64,000 nucleotides of DNA from JANXQE01 sp035651635 (GCA_035651635.1 DASRFK010000330.1:1-64000); one strand, 5' to 3'. Shown: positions 1 through 8,546, numbered from the stretch's first letter. Numbers and translations are program-made. Notes: a model not told the origin generated them from the letters alone.

Positions 1-745
1 AGTTCTGCGCCAGCTCGTAAATGCGCAGCAGCGCGTCGTAAACGTCGCGGTAGTAAGGCACCAGGTGAGGGCGGACCAGCTTGAACTCTCCGCGCGCAAA
101 CCGAGCCAGGATCTCTCGCTGAGGGCCCACGATCGTGCGCAAGTGCTGGACCTCTTTTTTGATTGCCAGAATTTTGTTCAAGGTTTGCGGCGTCGGTCGC
201 TGCAAGGCCTGTTCTTCCAAACCGGCGATTTCAGCCGACAACTCATCCAAAGCCGGTTCGTAGTGTTCGACGAGTGAATCGATCAGCAGATGGCTGACAC
301 GATCGGGAGCGCGTGGGGGCCGGCCGGCCCCTTTTACGACCAGCTCCGCCACTTGCGCCACGCTGCGCAGGGGCACCGCATGGACGGTGACCAAATAGTT
401 TTTTCCCAGGAAAAAGTTAAGCTCGCTGGTGGCGAACACGCCGTCCTGGCGGTTGTAATCGACTGCGTGCATGACGATGAACAGATAAGGGCTGAAGTGA
501 TCGTCTTCACGCGGTGAATACTCCTCCACTTTGGGGCAGGAATCGGCCGCCAGGCAATCTTCAATCGACAGCGGGTGGAAATGGAAGAGACCTTCGAGGA
601 TTTGCCGGGCCTCGCCCTCCGAAGGTTGCTGCAAATCCAGCCACACAAACAGGCTGGGGTCCTGCAGGCTCGCCGGCAGGCTTGCCAGGTCGACATCCTG
701 TCTTTGAAGTTGTCCCTGTGTTGTAAATAGGAATGATCGGATCAT
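1..745 (-). CDS. corA: CorA-family magnesium/cobalt transporter, N-terminal part (cut by window edge)
   Basis: About 248 residues can be read from an ATG at 743-745 and the frame is still open at base 1, so the C-terminal end lies outside the window. What is visible is the cytoplasmic alpha/beta domain and the long stalk helix of CorA: a start like MIRSFLFTTQGQL, the segments PLSIEDCLA and NYLVTVHAVPL, and the stalk motif VPYYRDVYDALLRIYEL just before the membrane part. The two membrane helices and the GMN selectivity motif would follow off-window. CorA forms a pentameric inner-membrane channel for Mg2+, and some members move Co2+ or Ni2+ or export Zn2+. The metal cannot be decided here. It is transcribed in the same direction as the HAD gene upstream, 91 bases away. 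Confidence 0.88.
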   Translation of the reverse strand, partial: MIRSFLFTTQGQLQRQDVDLASLPASLQDPSLFVWLDLQQPSEGEARQILEGLFHFHPLSIEDCLAADSCPKVEEYSPREDDHFSPYLFIVMHAVDYNRQDGVFATSELNFFLGKNYLVTVHAVPLRSVAQVAELVVKGAGRPPRAPDRVSHLLIDSLVEHYEPALDELSAEIAGLEEQALQRPTPQTLNKILAIKKEVQHLRTIVGPQREILARFARGEFKLVRPHLVPYYRDVYDALLRIYELAQN

Positions 746-836
746 GTGGCCGGGCCAGTGGTGGCCCGCTGCTGTGTTTGACCAATGCTATTCACAAAAC
801 TGCGCCTGCGGCAAGGGCCGACGATATCTATGATAT

Positions 837-1535
837 CTATCCTGCGGCTTGCGGCGTTGCTGCGATCACGTCCGTCACACGCACAGCCGTTAGATCCGGC
901 ACCAACCAGTCTGGCTGGTGCCGGGCAAGTTCGTCGAGTTTGGCGCCTCCGGTGGCCACCGCGAGGACCCTGGCCCGAATGGCGCGCCCGCATCGGATAT
1001 CCAAGGGCGTATCGCCGATCACCAGGACCTGGTCATCCTGCAAGTTGTCCTTGAGGATAGCCTCGCCGCGTTGCCGGGCAATGGCGGCAATCTGATCGCG
1101 CTCTTCGTGGTCGTCGGCAAAAGCCCCCGTCTCAAAGCTGCTCCAGAGATCGAAATGCCGCAGCTTGATCTCCGCGCCGAGCCGAATGTTGCCGGTGAGC
1201 AGGCCCAGCAACGGAGCCGACGGCAACCTCTTCAGCTCACGAATGAACTCAACAACTCCCGGACACATCCGGGTCTGACTCTCGGACAGAATGTGGTCGA
1301 GCCAGAAGACGTACCGCCCAAAAAAGCGCTGGAAGTTCTCCGGTGTCGGTGCGATTCCGTGGAATCCAAAAAATTCCCGCACGAGGCTGACATCGGTGCG
1401 GCCGGCGAACTTCAGGCGTTCGAAACCATCAGTGGCGCCAAACTCGCTGGCAAAAACCTTTGCAAAGGCCTTGACTCCGGCCCCGCCGGTATGAACCAGC
1501 GTCCCATCGATGTCGAACAAAACCAGCCGAATCAT
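837..1535 (-). CDS. HAD-superfamily phosphatase (phosphoglycolate phosphatase-like)
   Basis: This 232-residue hydrolase starts at MIRLVLFDIDGTLV; the open frame extends upstream, but motif I at the very N-terminus places the start at 1535. The nucleophile is D8 and the acid/base D10 of DIDGT. Motif II lies near LLTGN, a lysine near EIKLRHFDL fits motif III, and motif IV is IGDTPLDI. The inserted helical cap between motif I and II puts it in the phosphoglycolate phosphatase/beta-phosphoglucomutase subfamily, which hydrolyses small phosphate esters in the cytoplasm. The substrate cannot be read from sequence. It is divergent from the pseudopilin gene at 1645. Its stop codon lies inside a short tandem of two gatatctat units (823-840). 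Confidence 0.82.
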   Translation of the reverse strand: MIRLVLFDIDGTLVHTGGAGVKAFAKVFASEFGATDGFERLKFAGRTDVSLVREFFGFHGIAPTPENFQRFFGRYVFWLDHILSESQTRMCPGVVEFIRELKRLPSAPLLGLLTGNIRLGAEIKLRHFDLWSSFETGAFADDHEERDQIAAIARQRGEAILKDNLQDDQVLVIGDTPLDIRCGRAIRARVLAVATGGAKLDELARHQPDWLVPDLTAVRVTDVIAATPQAAG

Positions 1536-1599
1536 CCGTGAAAAATAGAAGGGACGCCCGCACCCGGCAACGCTCAAGAAAGTTACCGGATCTGATGCA

Positions 1600-1628
1600 T
1601 TGACATTTTCTAAACAGTCTGGTTTAAC
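1600..1628 (+). promoter_or_regulatory. Candidate sigma-70-type promoter for the pseudopilin gene
   Basis: A perfect TTGACA at 1600-1605 is followed after 17 bases by TTTAAC at 1623-1628, and the chosen start codon is at 1645. The -35 box and spacing are ideal, while the -10 box matches TATAAT weakly. It lies in the divergent gap between the HAD gene and the pseudopilin gene. Confidence 0.35.
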
Positions 1629-1644
1629 CATGAGCGGGGGTTTT

Positions 1645-2298
1645 ATGAAGAACGAGCGAGGTTTTACTTTGATCGAACTGCTGGTGGTTATCGCCGTGAT
1701 CTCCATTCTGGCGAGCCTGTTGCTTCCGGCCCTGCATCACGCCAAAGAGGCGGCGAAGACCAGCAGTTGCCTCAACAATCTCAAGCAATGGGGCCTGGCG
1801 ACCCAGCTCTACGCCGCCGACAATAATGATTTCCTGCCGGAGGACGGCAGTTCCAACAATTACAACCGAGACGGTGGCGGCTGGTACAACGATCTTCCAC
1901 GTGTGCTCGGGTTGCCTTGTTATGCAGAGATGCCTTGGCATACCAACAAGGCCATCGAACCGGGGCGCTGTTTGTGGATTTGCCCAGCCAACCCGCGACG
2001 CAGCAACGGCACTAACCTTTTCCATTATTGTCTGAACGAGCACGTCAATGGACGTGGTGCGCACGTCGTGCGCAAGTTGAGCACCGTGCCGCGCCCGGCA
2101 TTAGTCGTGTGGCTTTTTGACAACGGCGGCCTGGCCGCCGTGGCTCAGCAGAATAATGTCCACACCAACCTCCATAACCGCGGCGCCAACTTTACTTTTC
2201 TCGATGGCCATTCCGCACGGTTCGAAAACCGTGAGTACTGGGACTTCACTATCGATCGCGGAAGGACCAACAACCCGAGCCTGGTCTGGATTCCGTAA
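1645..2298 (+). CDS. Prepilin-type N-terminal cleavage protein with H-X9-DG tail (type II pseudopilin-like)
   Basis: The 217-residue product starts MKNERGFTLIELLVV, a class III prepilin leader cut before F and followed by one hydrophobic helix. I chose the start at 1645 because it leaves the short basic leader typical of prepilins. The rest is a globular domain ending in FTFLDGHSARF, the H-X9-DG box seen in very large paralogous families in Verrucomicrobia and Planctomycetes. Such proteins are processed by a PilD-type peptidase and are thought to be minor pseudopilins or surface proteins exported with type II secretion machinery. No secretion genes lie nearby, so this is a singleton copy like those at 14352 and 42701. 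Confidence 0.85.
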   Translation: MKNERGFTLIELLVVIAVISILASLLLPALHHAKEAAKTSSCLNNLKQWGLATQLYAADNNDFLPEDGSSNNYNRDGGGWYNDLPRVLGLPCYAEMPWHTNKAIEPGRCLWICPANPRRSNGTNLFHYCLNEHVNGRGAHVVRKLSTVPRPALVVWLFDNGGLAAVAQQNNVHTNLHNRGANFTFLDGHSARFENREYWDFTIDRGRTNNPSLVWIP

Positions 2299-2505
2299 TG
2301 CGGTTACTGGTTGACGACCAGTGCAGATTGGCGTTGCATGTGCTTGGCGTCAGATGTGGTGGGTTTACGGGGGCGATGATGCGTCCTTTTAAATCAGCAG
2401 GATTTGCCGCGTGAGTTCCGGGTTCGCGATAGCGGTCTGGCTGCGTCCAATTCGCACTCTTTGCGCCTGCGAGGCCGAGCGGCGACCCGCCTGGATTTTT
2501 GTAGC

Positions 2506-2997
2506 ATGGCTCAATACAAATTCTCCTGCCCAGCTTGCGGACAGCATTTTGCGGGCGATTTCGGCTATTGCGGCTTGCAGATGACTTGTCCCGCTTGCCA
2601 GAACCAATTCATCGTGCCCAGTCCCGGAACCTCCGCACCGGTGGCCAGTGCCACTGCCCCCCGGGCCCAAAGAACGACCGTCGCTCTACCCGCCAAGCTT
2701 CCACTCCGGCCGCCTCAGCAAGCCGTTGCCGCTCCGATAGCTGCCAAAACTTCGGGCCTGGCCGTCGCTTCGCTGGTTTGCTCAATCGGCAGTTTTGTCA
2801 TTATTCCTTTGTTTATCCCAGGAATTATTTGCGGGCACGTGGCGATGAAGCGCATCGCTCAGAATCCAGCCTTGCGAGGTCGTGGCATGGCCAAGGCAGG
2901 TTTGATTATTGGCTATGTGGCGCTCGTATTAAGCGTGTTGGTGGTAGTGGCGATACTGGTGTTCGGCTTAAGTTACGCCAGGCTACACCATGGGTAG
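2506..2997 (+). CDS. Zinc-ribbon plus DUF4190-like small membrane protein
   Basis: The 163-residue protein starts MAQYKFSCPACGQHF. Two CxxC pairs (CPAC and a second CPAC about 20 residues later) form a likely N-terminal zinc ribbon. A proline/alanine-rich linker follows, then two hydrophobic segments separated by GHVAMKRIAQNP, the pattern of DUF4190 membrane domains. The open frame extends upstream to 2404, but the zinc ribbon at the ATG at 2506 makes the shorter start more likely. Function is unknown; the layout suggests a membrane-tethered metal-binding or adaptor protein. It is monocistronic. Confidence 0.65.
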   Translation: MAQYKFSCPACGQHFAGDFGYCGLQMTCPACQNQFIVPSPGTSAPVASATAPRAQRTTVALPAKLPLRPPQQAVAAPIAAKTSGLAVASLVCSIGSFVIIPLFIPGIICGHVAMKRIAQNPALRGRGMAKAGLIIGYVALVLSVLVVVAILVFGLSYARLHHG

Positions 2998-3007
2998 CTT
3001 GGGATTG

Positions 3008-3034
3008 GTCTTATAGGTCATATATGTCCTATTT
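3008..3034 (+). repeat. Short tandem of three degenerate 9-mers
   Basis: Three consecutive 9-base units beginning with GTC (gtcttatag, gtcatatat, gtcctattt) lie just after the stop of the zinc-ribbon gene. The block is AT-rich against a GC-rich background, and its middle (ataggtcatatatgtcctat) is nearly palindromic. No function can be assigned. Confidence 0.45.
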
Positions 3035-3234
3035 GACAAGTTCTAGTCGTGGCTTAACTCTTGCGCGGGTTCATCTTACCCTGAATCCCGAGGCGGTTTG
3101 CAAAAGAGGTTGAAATTGGCTACCCTAGGTGCAGCGGGATGAGCGTCGTTACGCCCTTCGTTCAACGTGATTTTGCCGCGCGCTGCTCAACAGGAAACGG
3201 AATCGAGCGTAATTTTTGAAAGAAGAGATCTGAT

Positions 3235-4155
3235 ATGAAATTTGGACAAATCGCCAAAAGAATATTTCTGCTGGTCGCAGTGAACGTTCTGGTGATGCTG
3301 ACGATCACGGTCGTGCTCGCCGTGTTCCGGGTGGGGCGTTATTTTCCCCAGGGTGGTCTGGCCGGGCTGGCGGTTTTCTGCCTGGTCTGGGGCTTTGCCG
3401 GGTCTTTCATTTCACTGGCCATCTCACGATTGATGGCCAAGTGGATGATGGGGGTCCAGGTAATCCCGCCGGAAACGGGCGATCCTCTTTTGAGCCGCTT
3501 GGTGGAAACCGTGCACGGCCTGGCGCGCGCCGCCCACCTGCCGCGCCTGCCCGAGGTCGGTATTTACGAATCCGAGGAAGTGAACGCCTTTGCCACCGGC
3601 CCGACTCGCTCCCGAGCGTTGGTGGCGGTTTCCAGCGGGTTGCTGCGCCGATTGGGCACCCGGGAAGTTGAGGGAGTGCTGGGCCACGAAATTACTCACG
3701 TCGCCAACGGGGATATGGTCACCATGACCTTGATTCAAGGCGTCATTAACTCGTTTGTTCTGTTTCTGTCGCGCGTGCTGGCTTTCGCCGTGAGCCAGGC
3801 TTTGCGGTCGCGCGACGACCGGGACGGCGGGGGCGGGGCCTTGCAGTATCTCATGGTCATTCTCTTTCAGATTTTCTTTTCGATACTCGGCTCGCTGGTG
3901 GTGTTCTGGTTCTCACGCTGGCGTGAGTTCAGAGCCGACGCGGGTGGCGCGCGCCTGGCGGGCCGGCAGAACATGATTGACGCTTTGCGCGCTTTGCAGC
4001 GGCTCCACGATCCGGAACTCGCCCAGGCTGAAGCCCAGCAGCATCCTTCTTTCCAGTGCTTGAAAATTTCCGGCTCGACGAGCCGGTTCTCGCGGCTGTT
4101 TATGGATCATCCGCCCCTGGAAGAGCGCATCGCGCGGCTGGAACAGGGTGCTTGA
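3235..4155 (+). CDS. htpX: HtpX, membrane-bound zinc metalloprotease
   Basis: The 306-residue protein has two N-terminal membrane helices (about 10-32 and 42-64), the catalytic motif HEITH at 151-155 and the third zinc ligand E231 in the EFRAD segment. A hydrophobic pair around 165-190 and 205-227 gives the usual four-helix topology. The conserved NAFATG segment precedes the zinc site. HtpX degrades misfolded inner-membrane proteins with its active site on the cytoplasmic side and cooperates with FtsH. Length and motifs are normal for the family. It stands alone between the zinc-ribbon gene and the convergent histidine kinase. Confidence 0.93.
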   Translation: MKFGQIAKRIFLLVAVNVLVMLTITVVLAVFRVGRYFPQGGLAGLAVFCLVWGFAGSFISLAISRLMAKWMMGVQVIPPETGDPLLSRLVETVHGLARAAHLPRLPEVGIYESEEVNAFATGPTRSRALVAVSSGLLRRLGTREVEGVLGHEITHVANGDMVTMTLIQGVINSFVLFLSRVLAFAVSQALRSRDDRDGGGGALQYLMVILFQIFFSILGSLVVFWFSRWREFRADAGGARLAGRQNMIDALRALQRLHDPELAQAEAQQHPSFQCLKISGSTSRFSRLFMDHPPLEERIARLEQGA

Positions 4156-4188
4156 GGCGCCACCCACCTCGGTAGCGCCGCAGGACGG

Positions 4189-5433
4189 TCATCGGCTTCG
4201 GTCCGCAACCGGCTGGGAGATCGGGGTGACAGGTTCACCGGCGCGGCGCACTTCGATCCAGAAGCGGCTGCCTTTCCCAGCCTCCGATTCCACACCGACG
4301 CCTCCTCTCATCTGTGCCATCGCCTTCTGCACGATGGCCAACCCGATGCCCGTACCCGGATATTCCGACACGGAATGTAAACGCTCAAACACGCGAAACA
4401 CTTTGCTCTGGTACTCAGGGGGAATGCCGATGCCGTTGTCGGTCACGGAAAGCCGCACTGTTTCGCCTTTGACTTGCACCGAGATCCGAACGAGCGGCTT
4501 CACGCCCGGACGGACGAACTTGACCGCATTGCCCAACAGGTTAGTCAGCACCTGAATCAACAGCCGGTGATTAGCCCAAACTTGTGGCATGCTGCCTTCG
4601 ACACGGATCTCAGCGTTCATCTGTTCGGCATCCGCATGGATGAGCGCCTGAGCTTCCTGCAAGACCAGCTGGAGATCGACCGGTTGGAGTTCAAAATCGG
4701 AGCGCGAGATCCTGGAATACTCCAGCAAGTCACGAACCAGCGCGTCCATCCTGGCCGCCGCGGCAGTAATGCGGTCGACGTACTGCCGGGCGCCGGGATC
4801 GAGTTGCGCCCCGTAATCTTCCGTTAAAGCCAGGCCCATCCCTTGCACCGCGCGAAGCGGGGCGCGCAAATCATGCGACACGGAGTAGGCAAAAGCCTGC
4901 AGTTCGTCGTTGGCTTGCTGCAATTCCTGTCGGCGCTGTTGCGACTCGCGGACCTCATGGATTAACTCAAAGACCTTCGGCACCAGCGGGTAGAGAGCCA
5001 ACGCGGTGGCTACCGAGGCAATCCCGCAGACCAATTTTACATAGCCCGCCAGCCAGTACAGTGGAACCCAAACCGTCAAAACCTCCATGAAATGCGTGAA
5101 CCCGCAGGTAATAATGAATGATCCAAAGGCCAGAAACATCCAGTGAAATGGAATGTCCCGGCTGGCCTTATGCACGAGGTAGGCCAGCGTCAGGGAAATC
5201 GAGACATAGGAAATGCCAATGACCAGATCCGAAGAGACATGCAGCGCGATTACTTTTGGATTCTGCAAATAGCACATCGCGTGAGGCATGAACTGATCGC
5301 TCCGGAAAAGCCCGCGCAGCACGCCGAGTGAGCCGGCCAGTGCTACGGCTACGGCGGCGCCAATCATTAATCCGTATTTGAGAAAAGGATTTGCTGAAAG
5401 CCCTCGAGAACGTCCAACGACGATTTGAGCCAT
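4189..5433 (-). CDS. Histidine kinase with ethylene-receptor-like copper-binding membrane domain
   Basis: The 414-residue kinase begins with a hydrophobic helix (about 19-40) followed by three helices (about 64-86, 95-118 and 125-150). These resemble the sensor domain of plant ETR1 and cyanobacterial ethylene receptors. The copper ligands correspond to C110 and H114 (TCGFTH), and D69 and Y76 match the other conserved polar residues of the ethylene-binding helix. A short coiled linker leads to the phosphoacceptor H187 (SVSHDLRAP). The N box includes N302, the G1 box DNGIG is at 332-336 and the G2 box GTGIG at 360-364. The domain match rests on motif recognition and ethylene binding is inferred. 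No response regulator is adjacent. Confidence 0.85.
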   Translation of the reverse strand: MAQIVVGRSRGLSANPFLKYGLMIGAAVAVALAGSLGVLRGLFRSDQFMPHAMCYLQNPKVIALHVSSDLVIGISYVSISLTLAYLVHKASRDIPFHWMFLAFGSFIITCGFTHFMEVLTVWVPLYWLAGYVKLVCGIASVATALALYPLVPKVFELIHEVRESQQRRQELQQANDELQAFAYSVSHDLRAPLRAVQGMGLALTEDYGAQLDPGARQYVDRITAAAARMDALVRDLLEYSRISRSDFELQPVDLQLVLQEAQALIHADAEQMNAEIRVEGSMPQVWANHRLLIQVLTNLLGNAVKFVRPGVKPLVRISVQVKGETVRLSVTDNGIGIPPEYQSKVFRVFERLHSVSEYPGTGIGLAIVQKAMAQMRGGVGVESEAGKGSRFWIEVRRAGEPVTPISQPVADRSR

Positions 5434-5598
5434 ATTAAAAAAACGCTTTGGGTGTTCTGGCGGTCAATCTTACTCAACTTTTCCCGGCTGCCAAGCGCGA
5501 CGAATTAGATTGGCATCCGTCCGGAGGCGTGCTACATACAGCATCCGCTTTGCACCAGGAGCGGACGGCTTACACAATTTTTAACCGGAATTATCGTT

Positions 5599-5754
5599 AT
5601 GTCACAGCATCGCAGTCTGCGCGCGGCCGCCACGTTGGGCGGCAAACGCAACGTCCTCAAGCGGTTTGAACGCCTTGAGCTGCTCAAAAAGCGCGGCCAT
5701 TGGAAAGAGGGCGACCGGATTACCGGCTTGCGCAAGACCAAAGGCGAAGCCTAA
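5599..5754 (+). CDS. Small basic protein of the Chlamydiae/Verrucomicrobia family (TIGR04137-like)
   Basis: This 51-residue open frame starts MSQHRSLRAAATLGGKRN and contains the block RNVLKRFERLELLKKRG followed by WKEGDRITGLRKTK. I recognise it as the very short, strongly basic protein conserved in Verrucomicrobia and Chlamydiae. About a third of its residues are K or R, so binding to RNA or the ribosome is a reasonable inference, but the role is not established. The gene precedes the rRNA pseudouridine synthase by 78 bases on the same strand. It is short enough to be missed by automatic calling. Confidence 0.82.
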   Translation: MSQHRSLRAAATLGGKRNVLKRFERLELLKKRGHWKEGDRITGLRKTKGEA

Positions 5755-5832
5755 TCAAGTGCTTCCCGGCGGGCGGAGCCGGGCTGGTTCCAAGCCGCTC
5801 CAAGCGCGTCCCGCCGCGCTCAGGCTCCTGGT

Positions 5833-6540
5833 TTGAGAGAACGCCTTCAAAAATTCCTGGCGGAAGCCGGGGTGGCTTCGCGCCGTGCCGCCGAGCAGAT
5901 CATCTTGGCCGGGCGCGTCTGCGTAAACCAGCAACCGGTCGCCGAGCTCGGCGCCAAAGTGGACCCTCTTCATGACCGCGTCACGGTGGATGGCCAGCCG
6001 GTCCGCGCAAAACGCAAAATCTACCTCGCCTTGAACAAACCCCGCGGCCTCGTTTGCTCGCGCAAGGACGAATTGGGCCGCCCAACCATCTATGAGCTGC
6101 TGCCCGCCGAATGGGGCCATCTGCATTCGGTCGGCCGATTGGATTTCAACAGCGAAGGACTCCTCTTTCTCACCAACGATGGCGAGTTCAGTCTGCGCCT
6201 TACCCATCCTCGCTATGGGGTTCACAAGACTTATGTCGCTATGGTCGAAGGGCGGGTCGAGCCGGAAATGCTTCGGCGCTGCACTCAGGGTTTGTGGTTT
6301 GAAGGCGAACGCTATAAGGCGGAGAAAGCCCGGCTGCTTTCCGGCAGCGCCTCTCAAAGCACGGTTGAGCTGGTCCTCACGGAGGGCAAGTACCACGAGG
6401 TCCGGCGGCTCTTTGAAGCTCTGGGCCGCTCGGTCAAACGCCTGCAGCGAATCCAGGTTGGGAAGATCAAATTGGGCCAGCTCCGTCCCGGTAGATGGCG
6501 AACATTGACACCGGCGGAGATTAAATCTCTACTGTCGTGA
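5833..6540 (+). CDS. rRNA pseudouridine synthase, RsuA/RluB family
   Basis: The 235-residue enzyme has an N-terminal S4 RNA-binding domain (about 1-60, RLQKFLAEAGVASRR) and a catalytic domain with the family motif VGRLDFNSEGLL. D104 is the catalytic aspartate. The C-terminal part carries KYHEVRRLFEALG, as in RsuA, RluB, RluE and RluF. It converts specific uridines in rRNA to pseudouridine. The start codon is TTG, because no ATG precedes the S4 domain in frame. The choice between RsuA-like (16S) and RluB-like (23S) cannot be made here. Its position after the small basic protein suggests a ribosome-linked pair. Confidence 0.88.
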   Translation: MRERLQKFLAEAGVASRRAAEQIILAGRVCVNQQPVAELGAKVDPLHDRVTVDGQPVRAKRKIYLALNKPRGLVCSRKDELGRPTIYELLPAEWGHLHSVGRLDFNSEGLLFLTNDGEFSLRLTHPRYGVHKTYVAMVEGRVEPEMLRRCTQGLWFEGERYKAEKARLLSGSASQSTVELVLTEGKYHEVRRLFEALGRSVKRLQRIQVGKIKLGQLRPGRWRTLTPAEIKSLLS

Positions 6541-6543
6541 GTT

Positions 6544-7653
6544 ATGAGAATGAACTCCTATTTAATTGTTGGATTGCTTTTTTCCGGTAGCTTGCTGGCG
6601 CAACCGGCTACCAACAACTCCCAACCAATCGACACGCCAGCCGCCGCACCGCTCACTACCAACTCAGTCGGCACCGCGCCGGCGGATAATGTGGGCACCA
6701 ACGCCGCGCCGGTGAAAAAGAAATCCGGCGGGAAGAAAAAAACCCCTAAGAAAGCCCCGGCCAAAAAGAAAGACGCCGGCGCCGAGCTAAAAAGCGTTCC
6801 GCTGGTGTCGGGTCCCGCGACGGTGGACGCCAATCATGTCAATGTGCGCGGCCAGCCCAAGCTCAACAGCGAGATCGTTGCCCGGCTGGCGAAGGATCAA
6901 AAGGTGACCGTCCTGGAAGAGATCACCCGCAACAACTCCGGCCCCGACGAGCCGTCGGCCTGGGCGAAGATCATCCTTCCTTCCGAGGTGCACGTCTGGG
7001 TCAACAACACCTACATCGATCCTAACGCCAAAACAGTTAAACCGAAGAAGCTGAACCTGCGCAGCGGGCCGGGAGAGAATTTCAGTGTGCTGGGCCGAAT
7101 GGAACGCGGGGAAGCTGTCAATCAGGTTAGCGCCAAGGGTGATTGGCTCGAAATCGAGGCGCCCACCAACTGCTATGCCTTCGTGGCCGCGCAGTACTTA
7201 AAGCAGGAGCCGGCCGCTGCCATGACCCCGCCAACCGAACCGGTGGCCACTTCGGCCACGGTTACCAATGAACCGGCCATTGCCGCCGCGCCTGCCGAGG
7301 CTCCCACCAACACGGTCGCCGCCGAGCCAAACACCAACGCGCCCGCGGTCGTAACGGAACCCGCTCCGGAAACTACCACTGCGGCGCCCGCAGCCGAAGA
7401 ACCTCTGCCCAAGCGCATCGTCGAGCGCGAAGGAATCGTGCGCGGCACCACCAGCATCCAGGCTCCGACTCATTTTGAATTGATCAGCCCCGAAAACCAT
7501 CGGACCATCGACTACCTCTACACCACCTCTCCCAGCCTGGACCTCCGGCGGTACAAAGGTCTGCGGATCATCGTCTCTGGCGAGGAAGGTTTGGAGGAGC
7601 GCTGGGGCAACACTCCGGTTATTACCATCCAAAAAATTCAGGTCCTCGAGTAA
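6544..7653 (+). CDS. Secreted or periplasmic protein with two bacterial SH3 domains
   Basis: The 369-residue protein has a signal peptide ending near LLFSGSLLAQ, then an Ala/Thr/Asn-rich stretch and a lysine-rich block around residues 58-80. Two SH3b-type domains follow (about 97-155 with DANHVNVRGQP, and 165-220 with LNLRSGPGENFSVLG). A second low-complexity Ala/Pro/Thr region (about 225-290) precedes a conserved C-terminal segment of about 75 residues. SH3b domains usually bind peptidoglycan or other envelope polymers. The gene starts 3 bases after the pseudouridine synthase stop and its stop overlaps the folD start by one base, so the three genes are likely co-transcribed. Confidence 0.75.
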   Translation: MRMNSYLIVGLLFSGSLLAQPATNNSQPIDTPAAAPLTTNSVGTAPADNVGTNAAPVKKKSGGKKKTPKKAPAKKKDAGAELKSVPLVSGPATVDANHVNVRGQPKLNSEIVARLAKDQKVTVLEEITRNNSGPDEPSAWAKIILPSEVHVWVNNTYIDPNAKTVKPKKLNLRSGPGENFSVLGRMERGEAVNQVSAKGDWLEIEAPTNCYAFVAAQYLKQEPAAAMTPPTEPVATSATVTNEPAIAAAPAEAPTNTVAAEPNTNAPAVVTEPAPETTTAAPAAEEPLPKRIVEREGIVRGTTSIQAPTHFELISPENHRTIDYLYTTSPSLDLRRYKGLRIIVSGEEGLEERWGNTPVITIQKIQVLE

Positions 7654-8546
7654 TGTCGCTGGCCCAGCTCATTGATGGCCGGGCCATCGCGCGCCAATTC
7701 TTGCAAGAGTTGGCGCCGCGGATCGACGCTTTGAAGCAGCGCGGGTCCACCCCCGGTCTGGCTTTTGTCCGCGTCGGCGAGGATCCCGCCTCCAAAGTGT
7801 ACGTCGGCCGGAAAGAAAAAACCTGCCAGGAGCTTGGGATTTATTCCGAGACCCATGTGCTGCCCGAGTCCACCAACCAAAGCCAGTTACTGGGCGTGCT
7901 GGCGTTGCTCAATGCCAACTCCCGCCTCCACGGGATCCTGGTCCAGGCCCCCCTTCCGCATCACATAAACGCGACTGCCATTTACGCCAGCGTTTCTCCG
8001 GGCAAGGATGTGGATGGATTTCATCCGATTAATGTCGGCAAACTCATGCTGGGTGATCCCTCAGGTTTCCATCCGTGCACTCCCGCCGGCATCCGTCTTT
8101 TGCTCGTCCGTATGGGGGTCAAAACTTCCGGCGCGGACGTCGTTGTACTGGGGCGCGGCAATATCGTGGGGAAACCGATGGCCGCGATGCTCTGGCAAAA
8201 AGAGGCGGACGCCAACGCCACCGTCACGCTTTGTCATTCCGGGACCCGCGACATTGCCGGCTATTGCCGTCGCGCCGATATCTTGATCGCGGCGATGGGC
8301 GTGGCCCATTTCGTCAAGGCCGACATGGTCAAACCCGGTGCCGTGGTGATCGACGTGGGCGTCAATCGCGTTCCGGACGTTTCGGTCCCGAGTGGCTCGC
8401 GGCTGGTTGGGGACGTGGATTTTGCGGCGGTGCAACCCATCGCCGGCAAAATTACTCCCAATCCGGGCGGCGTCGGCCCCATGACCATCGCGGTCCTGAT
8501 GCAAAACACAGTGCTGGCCGCCGAGCGCGCCGCGTCACTTTCTTAA
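7653..8546 (+). CDS. folD: FolD, methylenetetrahydrofolate dehydrogenase/cyclohydrolase
   Basis: The 297-residue enzyme interconverts 5,10-methylene-, 5,10-methenyl- and 10-formyl-tetrahydrofolate with NADP, feeding purine and formyl-Met synthesis in the cytoplasm. Family signatures are present: Y50-xxx-K54 in the active site, VQAPLPHHI, the folate-site segment KDVDGFHPINVGKL, the Rossmann motif GRGNIVGKPM and the C-terminal PNPGGVGPMTIA. Length is normal. The ATG shares one base with the preceding TAA (TAATG), which implies translational coupling with the SH3 gene. Confidence 0.95.
   Translation: MSLAQLIDGRAIARQFLQELAPRIDALKQRGSTPGLAFVRVGEDPASKVYVGRKEKTCQELGIYSETHVLPESTNQSQLLGVLALLNANSRLHGILVQAPLPHHINATAIYASVSPGKDVDGFHPINVGKLMLGDPSGFHPCTPAGIRLLLVRMGVKTSGADVVVLGRGNIVGKPMAAMLWQKEADANATVTLCHSGTRDIAGYCRRADILIAAMGVAHFVKADMVKPGAVVIDVGVNRVPDVSVPSGSRLVGDVDFAAVQPIAGKITPNPGGVGPMTIAVLMQNTVLAAERAASLS

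Noticed and set aside
823..840. Perfect tandem of gatatctat at the HAD gene stop
   Set aside because: Only two copies and no clear role, so it is noted under another finding but not as its own feature.
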